DNA of 64,000 bases from Rhizobium sp. NLR16a (GTDB taxonomy: Bacteria > Pseudomonadota > Alphaproteobacteria > Rhizobiales > Rhizobiaceae), in NCBI RefSeq assembly GCF_017948245.1, contig NZ_CP072865.1, positions 1,823,501-1,887,500 of the forward strand, read 5' to 3'. Made by a program: the position numbers and the translations under genes. Below the pieces are notes generated by a model, which searched no databases, had not been told where the DNA came from, and saw only the letters and a program-made list of their open reading frames with translations. Position 1 is the stretch's first letter. The number at the start of each line of letters is the position of its first letter. This document shows, one piece after another, positions 55,357 to 63,929 of the stretch.

Positions 55357-55544
55357 TCGCGTCGCGGCCCTGGGCGTTCCTCGCCAGAGGAGAGCGAACA
55401 TTTCACAGCTAGGCGTTCGGACTGTGGCGGCCGCCAAAGTTTGATGAAGGCTATCAGCGGAGATGAGCTACATGAGCGTGCAATCTCATCTGGAGCTCAT
55501 GCTGACGAGACTTGGGAGGGACATAGCGACTGCCACCATCTCGG

Positions 55545-55931
55545 TCATTTATCGTGCTGCAACGGCGATGTGACTTGGATTTGCGACGCCCGCTGCATCT
55601 TTGCCTCGTGGCGATTCCAGAGCGCCAGAAACAAAGTCGTCACGATGAAGAAGGCGAGCGCTGCCAGATGGATTTTGCCTGTGCGGCGCACGAAATAGGA
55701 CCTGGCCTTGGCCTCGACAGCCTGGGTCACGGCCCTATTCCGCCTGTCGCCTTCGAGGAGATGCCGGACTATGCGTCCATGTGACCGAGCCTGCGCGCGG
55801 GACCGATCATCGTCCTTTGGTTCTGCATTCAACCCGTGACGCACGCCGCTAAAGATCAGGATCGCCGGCAACACCCAGAGCATCAGGAAGGACAGGCCAA
55901 AAAGGCGTTCGCTGAGGGTGGTCGCATCCAT
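55545..55931 (-). CDS. two-span membrane protein, unknown
   Basis: A 128-residue protein with membrane segments at about residues 10-30 (LFGLSFLMLWVLPAILIFSG) and 88-108 (LAALAFFIVTTLFLALW), joined by a very basic and acidic cytoplasmic loop. I do not recognise it. The start has a modest GGAGATTGCG site. It stands alone between the transpeptidase and the accessory region. Confidence 0.55.
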   Translation of the reverse strand: MDATTLSERLFGLSFLMLWVLPAILIFSGVRHGLNAEPKDDDRSRAQARSHGRIVRHLLEGDRRNRAVTQAVEAKARSYFVRRTGKIHLAALAFFIVTTLFLALWNRHEAKMQRASQIQVTSPLQHDK

Positions 55932-56085
55932 CGCAATCTCCGCTACTGAGCAACGATCGCCCTGCCATCAAAGAGGAACTGACGCATGATTTCAATCTCG
56001 GGGCGCAACCGTCACTTCGGGGATGATGTTCAGCCGCTCACCTCGCTGATGGCAGTTGCTACTCACTTGGGCATATTTCCCGTCC

Positions 56086-56399
56086 ATGCATGAAGCGCCC
56101 GAAAATCACCCCGGTCGCCCTCCGCACCACCCTACGGACAGGCAGCGCCGTCTTGTCCAAGTGCTTGCCGCCGAGGGCATTCCGCAACGCGAAATCTGCC
56201 GCGCGCTAGAGATCGATCCGACAACGCTGAGGAAGCGCTATCGCCGCGAGCTGGACATCGGCGCCGCGAAGCTCGAATGCACCCTCACTTTCCACCTCCT
56301 CCGTATCGCCGGAGGTAGAGGCGCCGTAGCGTTGAAGCCGGTCCGGTTCGCGTTGCAGGTTTCGGTTGGTCGGAATTCGCGCCACGGCCGCCTTGCTGA
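56086..56399 (+). pseudogene. frameshifted helix-turn-helix protein
   Basis: The first frame reads GRPPHHPTDRQRRLVQVLAA...IPQREICRALEIDPTTLRKRYRRELDIGAAKLECTLTFHLLRIAGG, which resembles a small HTH protein of phage-terminase-small-subunit character. After the codons for RFALQ (near 56356) the original frame runs on without sense, while the next frame continues GFGWSEFAPRPPC and stops at 56399. Adding one G at the GG near 56358 restores a 104-residue protein. It is either a real frameshift or a sequencing error. Confidence 0.6.
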
Positions 56400-56478
56400 A
56401 GCTGAAGCCAAACCAAGTCCTTGCGCCAGCCGTTGTATTCGACCGGTGGCCTACCGGCCTCGCTGTCTCTGGAAGCAC

Positions 56479-56874
56479 TTAAGAGGCACGCAGCTTCTTT
56501 TGTGCGTTCAGCGCCGATACAAAGTGGAAAACAGACACCGGCACGGCAGCGAATGCAAACTGCCGCAACGTCGAAAGAAAGCTGGACTGCAGCTCGGCTT
56601 GCATAAAGTCGCCGAACATCGATATAAATGCTGCAAAAACCAAGCCTTGGAGGGTAGCGTATTCAGCTATTCGGGCAACGGATCGGTCCCGCAGGTTCTC
56701 GGGCGGAAAGAAACCAGCCAGTCCCTTCATCGCAAGCAAAAAGAGCGGAAACAGCAAGCCAAGCTTGAACAGTGTGGTCGGCGAAGTGGTCTCATCAGTG
56801 AGGTACAAGCCTAGGGGGATGACAAACGCGGGCACGAGAAAGATAAGGTAGTCCTTGAGCACCTGATTTTTCAC
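56479..56874 (-). CDS. membrane protein, unknown
   Basis: A 131-residue hydrophobic protein with probable segments at residues 6-26, 36-56, 70-95 and 100-120. The GTG at 56874 is preceded by GTATGGAGGCTCACC, an excellent ribosome site; a longer TTG-initiated frame adds nine residues. Composition is less GC-rich than the core genes. No family recognised; it lies in the eroded accessory region. Confidence 0.6.
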   Translation of the reverse strand: MKNQVLKDYLIFLVPAFVIPLGLYLTDETTSPTTLFKLGLLFPLFLLAMKGLAGFFPPENLRDRSVARIAEYATLQGLVFAAFISMFGDFMQAELQSSFLSTLRQFAFAAVPVSVFHFVSALNAQKKLRAS

Positions 56875-56972
56875 GGTGAGCCTCCATACCTCGTCAATCA
56901 AAGATTGTAGTTTTCAGGAGTTGATGTCAACGAGCTCTGTGCTCGATTCGCAGATTGTGCAGCGCCGGCCCC

Positions 56973-57164
56973 ATGCCCGTGCGCAACACCATCTCGATCG
57001 CTCGCGACGAATATATCGAAGAGGCCCTACGGAATGTCTTTCGCGAGTTGGTGCTGACGCGCGCAGACGCTATCAGGTATATCGTCCGGGAGTGGATGGA
57101 AAAGAACACCTATCTGCCGGTGCGCGAATTGGACGAAGATGGCGACGTTGATGGGAGTGCTTAA
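56973..57164 (+). CDS. small ribbon-helix-helix-like protein
   Basis: A 63-residue protein. The order strand-helix-helix (NTISIARDEYIEEALRNVFREL, then RADAIRYIVREWMEKNTYLP) recalls ribbon-helix-helix DNA-binding proteins or antitoxins, although the first strand is unusual. The tail is acidic. No toxin partner is adjacent and the ribosome site is weak. Confidence 0.45.
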   Translation: MPVRNTISIARDEYIEEALRNVFRELVLTRADAIRYIVREWMEKNTYLPVRELDEDGDVDGSA

Positions 57165-57245
57165 GCCGCGCGATTTCCTATGAAGTGCAGCGCTCGACGG
57201 AATTGAGGATTCGCTGAACAAGATGCGAATGAGCGCAAGAGTTTA

Positions 57246-57279
57246 CATTCTGAATGCGGTCCTTTTTTCATTCTGAATG
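57246..57279. promoter_or_regulatory. paired palindromic sites CATTCTGAATG
   Basis: CATTCTGAATG occurs at 57246-57256 and again at 57269-57279. Each copy is itself an inverted repeat (CATTC-t-GAATG), and the copies are 23 bases apart, about two helical turns. They lie about 115 bases before the orphan gene at 57393 and look like tandem binding sites for a dimeric regulator. Confidence 0.55.
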
Positions 57280-57392
57280 TCTGTTTCCAGAACGTTCTTT
57301 CACGTCGTCTGATTCTCGTTGTTGATGGAGCCGAATCTCATAGACTGCCTGCCCAAAAACATTGGCGAAGCTTCCAGCAGTAGAGTGGTTGA

Positions 57393-58292
57393 ATGACCGA
57401 ATATGAATTTATCCCTTGGATCGGATCCCGGCTTACCAAGGATGGAGGACAGATAACGATCCGCGGCATGGCCACGTTCAATGAGGGACTGACGGATGAG
57501 GAACTTGTTTCCCTAGGCGCGACATTGAAGGAGTACCTCTTATCAATTGAGGAGGAAAACGATGGGCTGCCGGAAGTTTCAGAAGAAGAGCACGATCGGC
57601 GGTACGAGGGTTGGATCAGTCGCTCGAAGATCATGGACGTGCCGCAGTCATACACTGCTGGCGCGGTCTACAAGTTCATGTCCGACGGCGCGCTCTCGCA
57701 CTGGTTGGCGGGGCGAGCGCAGATATCGCCGGTGTCTGATTATCGAAAGACAGAGAATGCGTTTGCACGAGATGAACAAGAGGGCTTTGGAGCCTTTTAT
57801 CTCCACGACGGACGGACAGCGGCATACTTCGAGGGCGCAGCAGCTTCGAACTGCGGCGTGATGTGCTTCACAGCGTCGACCGAGAATCGAACCGAAATGA
57901 AGGGGAAATTTGGAGAGCGGCTTGTTCGTTTTCCGGATGCTAACGCACTTTTACAAGTCATCGCTGCCCACCTGGATGTGGTCGATTACGAACTTAAGGA
58001 TGTTCAGTACTCGGATGTCAAAGTCTACTCTCATGAGACCGCCCTCGCGTCCGAAATCTGTGAGCTTATCGGCGACAGTGGCAAAATAGATCCACAAAAC
58101 TTGGTTACTCTTTTTGAGAGGCACTCCGACGAGTTGTTGAGATTGGCGGAGCTTCCTTCTGTTTTTTGTAAGCCCAAAACTTTCGAGAGTGAGTCAGAGC
58201 GACGGGCTGTCTTCCGTTTTCGCCATGCCATTGGCAGTCCTATCGTCGTAACCGATAAGCGAATAGCCGACCTAGTTGAGGTGGTCGAATGA
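57393..58292 (+). CDS. orphan protein, unknown function
   Basis: A 299-residue soluble protein. Residues 1-60 are acidic (LTDEELVSLGATLKEYLLSIEEEND); a middle region has YKFMSDGALSHWLAGRAQISPVSDYRKTENAFARDEQEGFG and CGVMCFTAST, a pattern loosely like DUF2971-type accessory proteins; the C-terminal third is helical. Codon use is less GC-rich than neighbours. It sits next to the integration site with its own paired palindromes upstream. A defence or toxin role is possible but nothing in the sequence proves it. Confidence 0.6.
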   Translation: MTEYEFIPWIGSRLTKDGGQITIRGMATFNEGLTDEELVSLGATLKEYLLSIEEENDGLPEVSEEEHDRRYEGWISRSKIMDVPQSYTAGAVYKFMSDGALSHWLAGRAQISPVSDYRKTENAFARDEQEGFGAFYLHDGRTAAYFEGAAASNCGVMCFTASTENRTEMKGKFGERLVRFPDANALLQVIAAHLDVVDYELKDVQYSDVKVYSHETALASEICELIGDSGKIDPQNLVTLFERHSDELLRLAELPSVFCKPKTFESESERRAVFRFRHAIGSPIVVTDKRIADLVEVVE

Positions 58293-58305
58293 ATTCTCTT
58301 CGCTC

Positions 58306-58878
58306 CTATAGATCATAAACCACAGCGTCGTCTTCTTTTTCGCGCAGCCCCTTATACGACGCATGCCGCAGCTTCCCATCATGCGTCCAGGCCCGGTATT
58401 CGATCTCAGCGACGAGTTTGGGCTTGATCCAGACCAGATTCTTGCGATGGCCGGTATACCTCACCGCTGGCGCTGACACCTTCATCTTGTCCATGGTTGC
58501 ACGCAGCTTCATAGCCTGGTCTGCCTTAAAGCCTGTTCCGACCGATCCGACAGAGACCAGCTGGCCTTCCTTTCGCGCCGCTAGGAGCAACGCTCCGATA
58601 TTCCCGAACGCCGAGCTGGACCTCTGATATCCCACGATCGCGAAGCCGTCGCTCTGGATGCATTTGATCTTCAGCCATTCGCCACCGCGCCCGCCGCGAT
58701 ATGTGCTGTTCCGGTCTTTGGCGATGATGCCCTCGAGCCCATGCTCGCAGGCGATGCGAAAGAGCGCGTCACCATCCGCTTCGATCTCCTCGGAGAGACG
58801 GATGGCCTCCTCAGTTTCCCCCGAGAGAAACATCGCGGGATTGATATCTTTGAATGTCTCGATGCAGCGGTATGCCGC
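58306..58878 (-). pseudogene. ligD: 5'-truncated ATP-dependent DNA ligase (LigD) remnant
   Basis: The C-terminal part of a LigD-type ligase: LRLSEEIE-like (here IRLSEEIEADGDALFRIACEHGLEGIIAK), GGRGGEWLKIKC (motif V region), then the OB-fold domain (FAIVGYQRSSSAFGNIGALLLAAR ... WIKPKLVAEIEYRAWTHDGKLRHASYKGLREK). The nucleotidyl-lysine motif and everything before it are missing: upstream the frame continues only to a stop at about 58880. An ATG at 58833 could start a 175-residue product, but it would lack the catalytic site. It is best read as a gene remnant cut by rearrangement near the integration site. Confidence 0.8.
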
Positions 58879-58969
58879 CGTTTTTTACAGGTGCAGAATT
58901 CGAAAGATCAGCGAATTCGGTAAAGAAGTTTCCTTAAGGGAAAAAGCTCCTGGGCACCGGCAACGCGCG

Positions 58970-59149
58970 ATGTTCGGTATGGAGCATATTCCCCCGGCCC
59001 AGCCGACGAAGCGCGCTGGCGGCCCCGTGAGAGGCAAGGCGGAGCATCAACGCCGGGTGGACGGGTTCCCAGAATTCACAGAGCAGATCGAGCAATTCGC
59101 GGACGTCATGGGGGGCTTTGACGATCGCTTTTGGCCTGATCCCACCTAA
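58970..59149 (+). CDS. doubtful small protein
   Basis: A possible 59-residue protein starting MFGMEHIPPAQPTKRAGGP and ending GGFDDRFWPDPT. The tail is helical and acidic. There is no clear ribosome site and no family, and the surrounding DNA is eroded. Listed because the amino-acid composition looks protein-like. Confidence 0.25.
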   Translation: MFGMEHIPPAQPTKRAGGPVRGKAEHQRRVDGFPEFTEQIEQFADVMGGFDDRFWPDPT

Positions 59150-59644
59150 ACCCGCTCCATGTATATTCTGCCATCAGGAGAAAAAACAAAAACCTGTAGA
59201 ATGCATACTTCTCGCTCTCAGCCTCTTTGCCGCGAAACAAGCCGTACCTGACGGACAAGCCGAGGACGCAAAGGATGCCCCAGCCAAAAAAATGAGCACA
59301 CTCTGTGAGATGCAGGAGCCTATAACGATAAATGCGACCAAAATCGCCCGGTATATCGTCAGATCTTCATTGAAATTATTTCACCTAAAACTTCCTTGAA
59401 AGCTAGCCGCTATAGAGAGCAGGTCAGCTTCTTACAGTACAGACTTAATTTGCGGATGGATAAGCAAGCCGAAGCCGCAGGGAACGATGCGGATCGGAGG
59501 ACGGCGTTCTTTTCGACGGCGCGGGCATGGGGAAGGATGCCACAACTTCGGGGAAAATCGGAAGCCAATTTTCCCCCAATCCGATTCACCGGAGCGATCG
59601 TTCCGCATTCGAAACTTTAGGCATTTGTTTTTCTTGGAGTTTTT
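59150..59644. other. eroded non-coding stretch before att site
   Basis: About 500 bases of lower GC with frames that look random. No promoter, RNA gene or repeat was identified. Together with the ligD remnant it suggests past insertions and deletions beside the tRNA integration site. Confidence 0.5.
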
Positions 59645-59693
59645 TGGTGAGAGCGTCGGGGTTCGAACCCGAGACCTACTGATTAAAAGTCAG
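59645..59693 (-). other. tRNA-Lys(UUU) 3' fragment, candidate att site
   Basis: On the minus strand this reads anticodon arm CTGA-CTTTTAA-TCAG, variable loop, T arm TCGGG-TTCGAAC-CCCGA, acceptor strand and ACCA (3' end at 59645). Anticodon UUU is at 59685-59687. The sequence 5' of the anticodon arm is unrelated to a tRNA, so this is only the 3' half. Tyrosine integrases often cross over in the anticodon loop and duplicate exactly this part. The integrase gene is 150 bases away. Confidence 0.82.
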
Positions 59694-59705
59694 GCTTGTT
59701 GTGTT

Positions 59706-59827
59706 TCATCGAATTTCCTTCTGTTTCCTATTGCATTGTTTTTTCGTCATTTTGTTCCTATATTCCCGTTGAATGCATCATCGAGTTTCACCGTGTTTCT
59801 GTCGCCGGTGGCGACTCGGTGGCGACT
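59706..59827. repeat. direct repeats between att and integrase
   Basis: Two pairs are seen: TCATCGAATTTC (59706-59717) with TCATCGAGTTTC (59778-59789), 11 of 12 matching, and GGTGGCGACT at 59807-59816 and 59818-59827, identical and 11 bases apart. Their position between the core site and int fits arm-type integrase or accessory protein sites. Confidence 0.45.
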
Positions 59828-59845
59828 AAATGAAGTGAGGGGAAA

Positions 59846-61141
59846 TTGCCGACAATCAAAATCAGCCGTAAGGCGCTTGCGGACATCGTGCCCAGCGCAA
59901 AGCCTACCATCTATTACGACGCCACCCTCAAGGGTTTCGGTCTTAAGGTAATGCCGACCGGCGCCAAGTCGTGGATTATCGAGTACCGGCCTGGCGCCGG
60001 CGGCCGCGGCGTTTCGAAGAAGCGCATCAAGATCGGCACACTAGCCACTCACTCGCCGGAGGCGGCCCGGGACGAAGCATCGCGCACCCTCGCCCGCGTG
60101 ACGCTCGGCTCGGATCCCGCCGCGTCAAGGTCTGACGAGCGCAAAGGCCAAACGGTCGCTGAAGTCGCCGACTCATGGCTTGAAGAGCACGTGCGGATTA
60201 AGCGTAAGCCCAGGACATACGGCGAATACAAATTGGCCGTAGAACGCTACATCAGGCCCGTGCTTGGAAGCATGAAATTCTCTCTCGTGGAGCCATCTGA
60301 CGTGCTCCGCATGCAGGCAAAGATCATCCGTGGCAAAACAAACAAGGCCAACGGTGGGCGCACAATGGCCAATCGCGCGCTGGCCGCTCTGTCAGCCATA
60401 TACGGCTGGGCGCAAGACTTGAGGATCGTCCCCGTCGGCTTCAATCCGGTCACGTCTATCGAGCGCTTCAAGGAAAACCAGATCGAGCGCTTTCTGACGT
60501 CCGAAGAAATCGGAGCACTGGCCGCGGCCCTTACTGAGGCCGAAACGATCGGCCTTCCCTATGAAATTGACGAGACGAAAGCCAAGGCTAAGCACGCGAA
60601 CAAGGCTGAGAACCGTCGAACTGTCTACGGCGAGCACGCAATAGCCGCCATAAGGCTATATCTCTTTACCGGCTGCCGGCGCAGTGAAATCTTGAAGCTC
60701 ATGTGGTCAGACGTCGACCTCGAGCGAGGTATCTTGTTTCTGCCGGACTCCAAGACGGGCAAGAAGCCGGTGATTTTGTCACCCCAGGCGCAGGCAATCC
60801 TTACGAATCTGACCCGAATTGGAAAATATGTGATAGCTGGTGCGGATGCCGGCACGGAGAACGAAGCGCCGCGCGCAGACCTTGACCGGCCATGGAAGGC
60901 AGTGACGCGCCGCGCCGGCCTGGATAAGCTTAGACTTCACGACCTCCGACACACCTATGCAAGCATCGGCGCAGGCGGCGGCCAGGGATTGCCGATTATT
61001 GGAAAGCTCCTCGGCCACAAGAACATGGCCACAACGCAGCGCTATGCGCACCTAGACACGGATCCGATGCGACGTGTAACGGACTTCATCGGCGACCATA
61101 TCGACCGGGCGATCGGAGGCGGAAATGGCCAAGCTGCCTGA
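59846..61141 (+). CDS. int: tyrosine site-specific integrase (P4/CP4-57 type)
   Basis: A 431-residue integrase. Residues 1-95 form the DUF4102 arm-binding domain (YYDATLKGFGLKVMPTGAKSWIIEYR), about 100-200 the SAM-like core-binding domain, and the rest the catalytic domain with Arg278 (GCRRSE), His365-x-x-Arg368 (HDLRHT), His391 (LLGHKN) and Tyr400 (RYAHLD). All catalytic residues are present. The start is TTG behind GTGAGGGGAAA. Such integrases insert elements at tRNA 3' ends, and a tRNA-Lys half lies just upstream. Confidence 0.95.
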   Translation: MPTIKISRKALADIVPSAKPTIYYDATLKGFGLKVMPTGAKSWIIEYRPGAGGRGVSKKRIKIGTLATHSPEAARDEASRTLARVTLGSDPAASRSDERKGQTVAEVADSWLEEHVRIKRKPRTYGEYKLAVERYIRPVLGSMKFSLVEPSDVLRMQAKIIRGKTNKANGGRTMANRALAALSAIYGWAQDLRIVPVGFNPVTSIERFKENQIERFLTSEEIGALAAALTEAETIGLPYEIDETKAKAKHANKAENRRTVYGEHAIAAIRLYLFTGCRRSEILKLMWSDVDLERGILFLPDSKTGKKPVILSPQAQAILTNLTRIGKYVIAGADAGTENEAPRADLDRPWKAVTRRAGLDKLRLHDLRHTYASIGAGGGQGLPIIGKLLGHKNMATTQRYAHLDTDPMRRVTDFIGDHIDRAIGGGNGQAA

Positions 61142-61478
61142 GGGGTTTAGTGTGCAAGCCATCCCCATCCGCTCGGCTTTGGCGGAGGGAAGAACGGAAG
61201 ACGCCAAGACCGAGGTCGTCCGACTCCTGCTCACCGGCAAGGCGGACAAGATCGTCCAGCGTCTCGCGGCGGAAATGATCCGGCCGCCAAAGCGCGGACG
61301 CGGTCGTCGCTCTGCCCTTACGCGGCACTGGCATGAGATTGGCGAGGAATACCATCAACTGCGTGAGGCTGGCGTGAAGTACGAAGACGCCCTCCGCATC
61401 GCTTCGGAAAAGTTCGGCTATTCGGAGACGCACGTCCGTAATGCGATTGCTGATTATGATCAGGGTCGATCTGTTTAG
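61125..61478 (+). CDS. hypothetical protein overlapping integrase
   Basis: A 117-residue protein whose start overlaps the end of the integrase gene by 17 bases, so they are probably co-transcribed. The C-terminal half (YEDALRIASEKFGYSETHVRNAIADYDQ) has a helix-turn-helix look; the middle is basic (RPPKRGRGRRS). A directionality or regulatory factor is possible by position, but it does not look like a standard excisionase. Confidence 0.65.
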   Translation: MAKLPEGFSVQAIPIRSALAEGRTEDAKTEVVRLLLTGKADKIVQRLAAEMIRPPKRGRGRRSALTRHWHEIGEEYHQLREAGVKYEDALRIASEKFGYSETHVRNAIADYDQGRSV

Positions 61479-61594
61479 ATGGCAAAGAAACTTCACTCTG
61501 CATTCTTGTTGCCCTGTGGATAACATATCCTCGAGCCGCTAGCGCTCTCTCAACGCGATCCCTATAGTTCGTTGCGTGCAATGGCGGGAACTTC

Positions 61595-62686
61595 ATGAAG
61601 CCGGACAAACTTCGCAACCTGCTGCAGGAAATGGATACTCGCGTCGCGCGGATGCAACGTGAAAGGACGGACCACTTCACTGCGAACCTGTCAGGGATCC
61701 GGACCGATGTTCAACGACTTCTCAGCAAAGTCGATTCCATACGAACGTCGGACATCTCCGCACTGGAGCTAACGCTTTCTGCCATTCCGATTAATGACAC
61801 GGACCGATCGAGTTTGCGTAATCTGCTGCTCGGCATGAAGTTCGGCCTTAATCGCCTCGGCCCTGAGGATGTGCTTGAGGCCGTGCCTGGTCAGAAGCCC
61901 GCAGCTTTTCAGTTTGGCTTCGACGGCGAACGCGTCGTCGTGGTTGATCAGCCTCTTAGAACTCGAGAGCGCGACAGGGACATCGCCGCTGCAGCATTAG
62001 AAGCGGCCATCGAGAAGGGCGTCTATGTTGGTGAACAGCTGGCTCAGTCGAATTGTTCGCCGCGATTGAGGGAAGCCTTCAAGTCACTCCAGGACAAGCT
62101 CGAGGCGCGCTCTAACATCATTCAGGTAGGCATGTACAACCAGGCATGTGGACGTGTCTTGAGAGGGGATGTCGAGGAACTTTCGCCCACGCTTTTCGAG
62201 CTATTGCGATCACACGTCGAGCTCGTCTTTGCTGCGGCGTCGCAGTTTGAAGATTGGCGGGTATTCCGTGAGAATGCGGTGGACATAGATCGAGACTCCG
62301 TCGCCGCACTTTCCCAAAGCACGCTTGCCTTGGTACGAGGTCTTAAAGCACAACCGGACACGGATCCCGATGTAGCGGCCGCTCTCGATACTGTGGTGGG
62401 CTGGACACAAGACAAAGCGGCTGACAAACGCGACGTGCTTGCTCTGACCGGCACTCTGCAAAACCTATGGTCTCTCGCTGCCAAATCTGCGCTTGCCAAG
62501 GAAGTTGCCAGCGAAGGTCGCAAGCTCGTAGCCAAAGCTATAATCGCAACTCTTCTGGCCGCCACCACGGCCGGCGCGCTCGCTGCCTTCGGCAAGGTGC
62601 CTGGAGCGGAGTGGATCGAAACGACCGTCGCATATTTCAAATCTGCGACAGAAAGCCCTGCTGCCGCGCCCGACAATAATCGGTAG
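61595..62686 (+). CDS. island cargo protein with C-terminal membrane segment
   Basis: A 363-residue, mostly helical protein. The N-terminal part is hydrophilic and coiled-coil-like (LLQEMDTRVARMQRERTDHFTANLSGIRTDVQRLLSKVDSI). A stretch of small hydrophobic residues at about 314-333 (IIATLLAATTAGALAAFG) could span the membrane, followed by a short tail. No enzymatic motif was seen. It belongs to the integrated element by position. Function unknown. Confidence 0.65.
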   Translation: MKPDKLRNLLQEMDTRVARMQRERTDHFTANLSGIRTDVQRLLSKVDSIRTSDISALELTLSAIPINDTDRSSLRNLLLGMKFGLNRLGPEDVLEAVPGQKPAAFQFGFDGERVVVVDQPLRTRERDRDIAAAALEAAIEKGVYVGEQLAQSNCSPRLREAFKSLQDKLEARSNIIQVGMYNQACGRVLRGDVEELSPTLFELLRSHVELVFAAASQFEDWRVFRENAVDIDRDSVAALSQSTLALVRGLKAQPDTDPDVAAALDTVVGWTQDKAADKRDVLALTGTLQNLWSLAAKSALAKEVASEGRKLVAKAIIATLLAATTAGALAAFGKVPGAEWIETTVAYFKSATESPAAAPDNNR

Positions 62687-62729
62687 CCCCGCCCGAAGGC
62701 GAGGCCACGTCATTAAAACCCTGGCACGC

Positions 62730-62918
62730 CTACTGCCTGTACGGCCTATCCCTTTCCGATACTTTGATCCCCTCGCAGCGAAGCTGATCAGAGCCAGACA
62801 AGTAGCGGCGCAGGTTGCCGATCTGCATGTTTTTATGTCGAGGGCAGTAGCCGTTTGTTTTATGTGGCTTGCACAGCCCGCAGGCTGCAATGCGTGGACG
62901 TTTCCTCTTGTGATGCAT
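62730..62918 (-). CDS. small Cys/His protein with CxxCKPHKxNG motif
   Basis: A 62-residue basic protein: KRKRPRIAACGLCKPHKTNGYCPRHKN. The CxLCKPHKxNG core occurs in many short bacterial proteins of unknown role, probably metal- or nucleic-acid-binding. CGGAGATCGAA precedes the ATG. It is on the opposite strand to the integrase and cargo genes. Confidence 0.6.
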   Translation of the reverse strand: MHHKRKRPRIAACGLCKPHKTNGYCPRHKNMQIGNLRRYLSGSDQLRCEGIKVSERDRPYRQ

Positions 62919-63083
62919 TTCGATCTCCGAGCGAAGTCGGTGCGCCCCGATGGCGCACGCGTTTCTGTCGGAGATGGATGGTCGTGCTGTTCATCTGCAC
63001 TCTTTACTACAGCGGCGAGAAACGGAAAAGCCGCCGGCAGGTGACGCCGACGGCGCGCTTGTTGGCCACCCTGGCATTGGCGA

Positions 63084-63428
63084 CTAGAAATCGAAATATA
63101 CGCTCACGCCTGACCGACGATGATACGGGTAATTGCGATAGCCGTAGTCGCGATAAGGGTAGTAATCGCGATAACCATAATAGTCGCGGTGGCCGTAATA
63201 CCGCGGTCGATAGCACGAGCCATAATACCGGCAGTCACGGTAAGCGTACCGGTGTTTCTTCCAGTGGCCATACGCATGTCCATGACCGTGGCGACGGTAA
63301 TGGATCAGATCGACGTCGGCGGCGGACATCGCTATTGATTTCGGCACGACCATCGGCGTGGCGCTTAGCGGCAGGGCGAAAGATGCAGACAAGACCATTG
63401 CTGCAAGTGTGGAAAAAAGCATCTTCAT
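63084..63428 (-). CDS. exported Tyr/Arg/His-rich protein
   Basis: A 114-residue protein with a signal peptide (residues 1-23, ending LSA before TPMVV). Most of the mature part is Tyr, Arg, His, Gly and Asp, with near-repeats of YYGYRDYY and HGHGHAYGHWKKHRYAY, and two Cys (CRYYGSC). Similar Tyr-rich exported proteins are common in rhizobia; role unknown. A GGATGCGCCG leader without a strong site precedes the ATG. Confidence 0.75.
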   Translation of the reverse strand: MKMLFSTLAAMVLSASFALPLSATPMVVPKSIAMSAADVDLIHYRRHGHGHAYGHWKKHRYAYRDCRYYGSCYRPRYYGHRDYYGYRDYYPYRDYGYRNYPYHRRSGVSVYFDF

Positions 63429-63629
63429 CGGCGCATCCTTTCAGGCTGCGATTTTGGGTTAATGAGCATTAACCTCCGATGAACGGCTACGCGCTTGGAG
63501 GAAGACCGGCCGGCGCGCCGCTGGTGTGGTCGCGGGTGGTGATCGCGCCGGCCATTGGTGTTCGGTTAGCGCTCGGTCGCGTCATGCGGCGACTGCGACC
63601 GAGCGCTTGTCGGCCAGGGCGGGCCGAGC

Positions 63630-63929
63630 TTAGAATTTGCAGCCGGCGATGAATTCCCAAAATTCGCCCCGCCGGTACGTCTTGAAGGTGAGCCAGTCCA
63701 TTGCAGACCCGCGCATGTCATTGCACTCGCGGCAGGCTGCGGCCATGTTATCAACCTTGGTCCAGCCCTTGCGGCGCTGAGTGATCAGGTGCTCCAGCGT
63801 AGCTGCGCTCTGCGGGATGTGACGGGCGCCGCGAGGTATCAGGATCATCGCGCGATCGCAGTAGCAACACTTGCCGCCCTGCTTCTCGAAAAGATCACGA
63901 ACAAGAGCTCGCTTCACTCCGGTCTTCAT
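63630..63929 (-). CDS. HNH endonuclease-domain protein
   Basis: A 99-residue protein with the HNH fold: CCYCDRAM (first Cys pair), TLEHLITQRRKGWTKVDNMAAACRECNDMRG (catalytic His, Asn and the second Cys pair). The ATG at 63929 has CAGGAACCC before it; the frame is open to the right edge, so a longer form cannot be excluded. Small HNH proteins of this kind are typical of phages and islands, often beside terminase genes. Confidence 0.82.
   Translation of the reverse strand: MKTGVKRALVRDLFEKQGGKCCYCDRAMILIPRGARHIPQSAATLEHLITQRRKGWTKVDNMAAACRECNDMRGSAMDWLTFKTYRRGEFWEFIAGCKF

Noticed and set aside
59645..59693. Intact tRNA gene
   Set aside because: Only the anticodon arm, variable loop, T arm and 3' acceptor strand are present; no D arm or 5' acceptor strand lies upstream on the minus strand.
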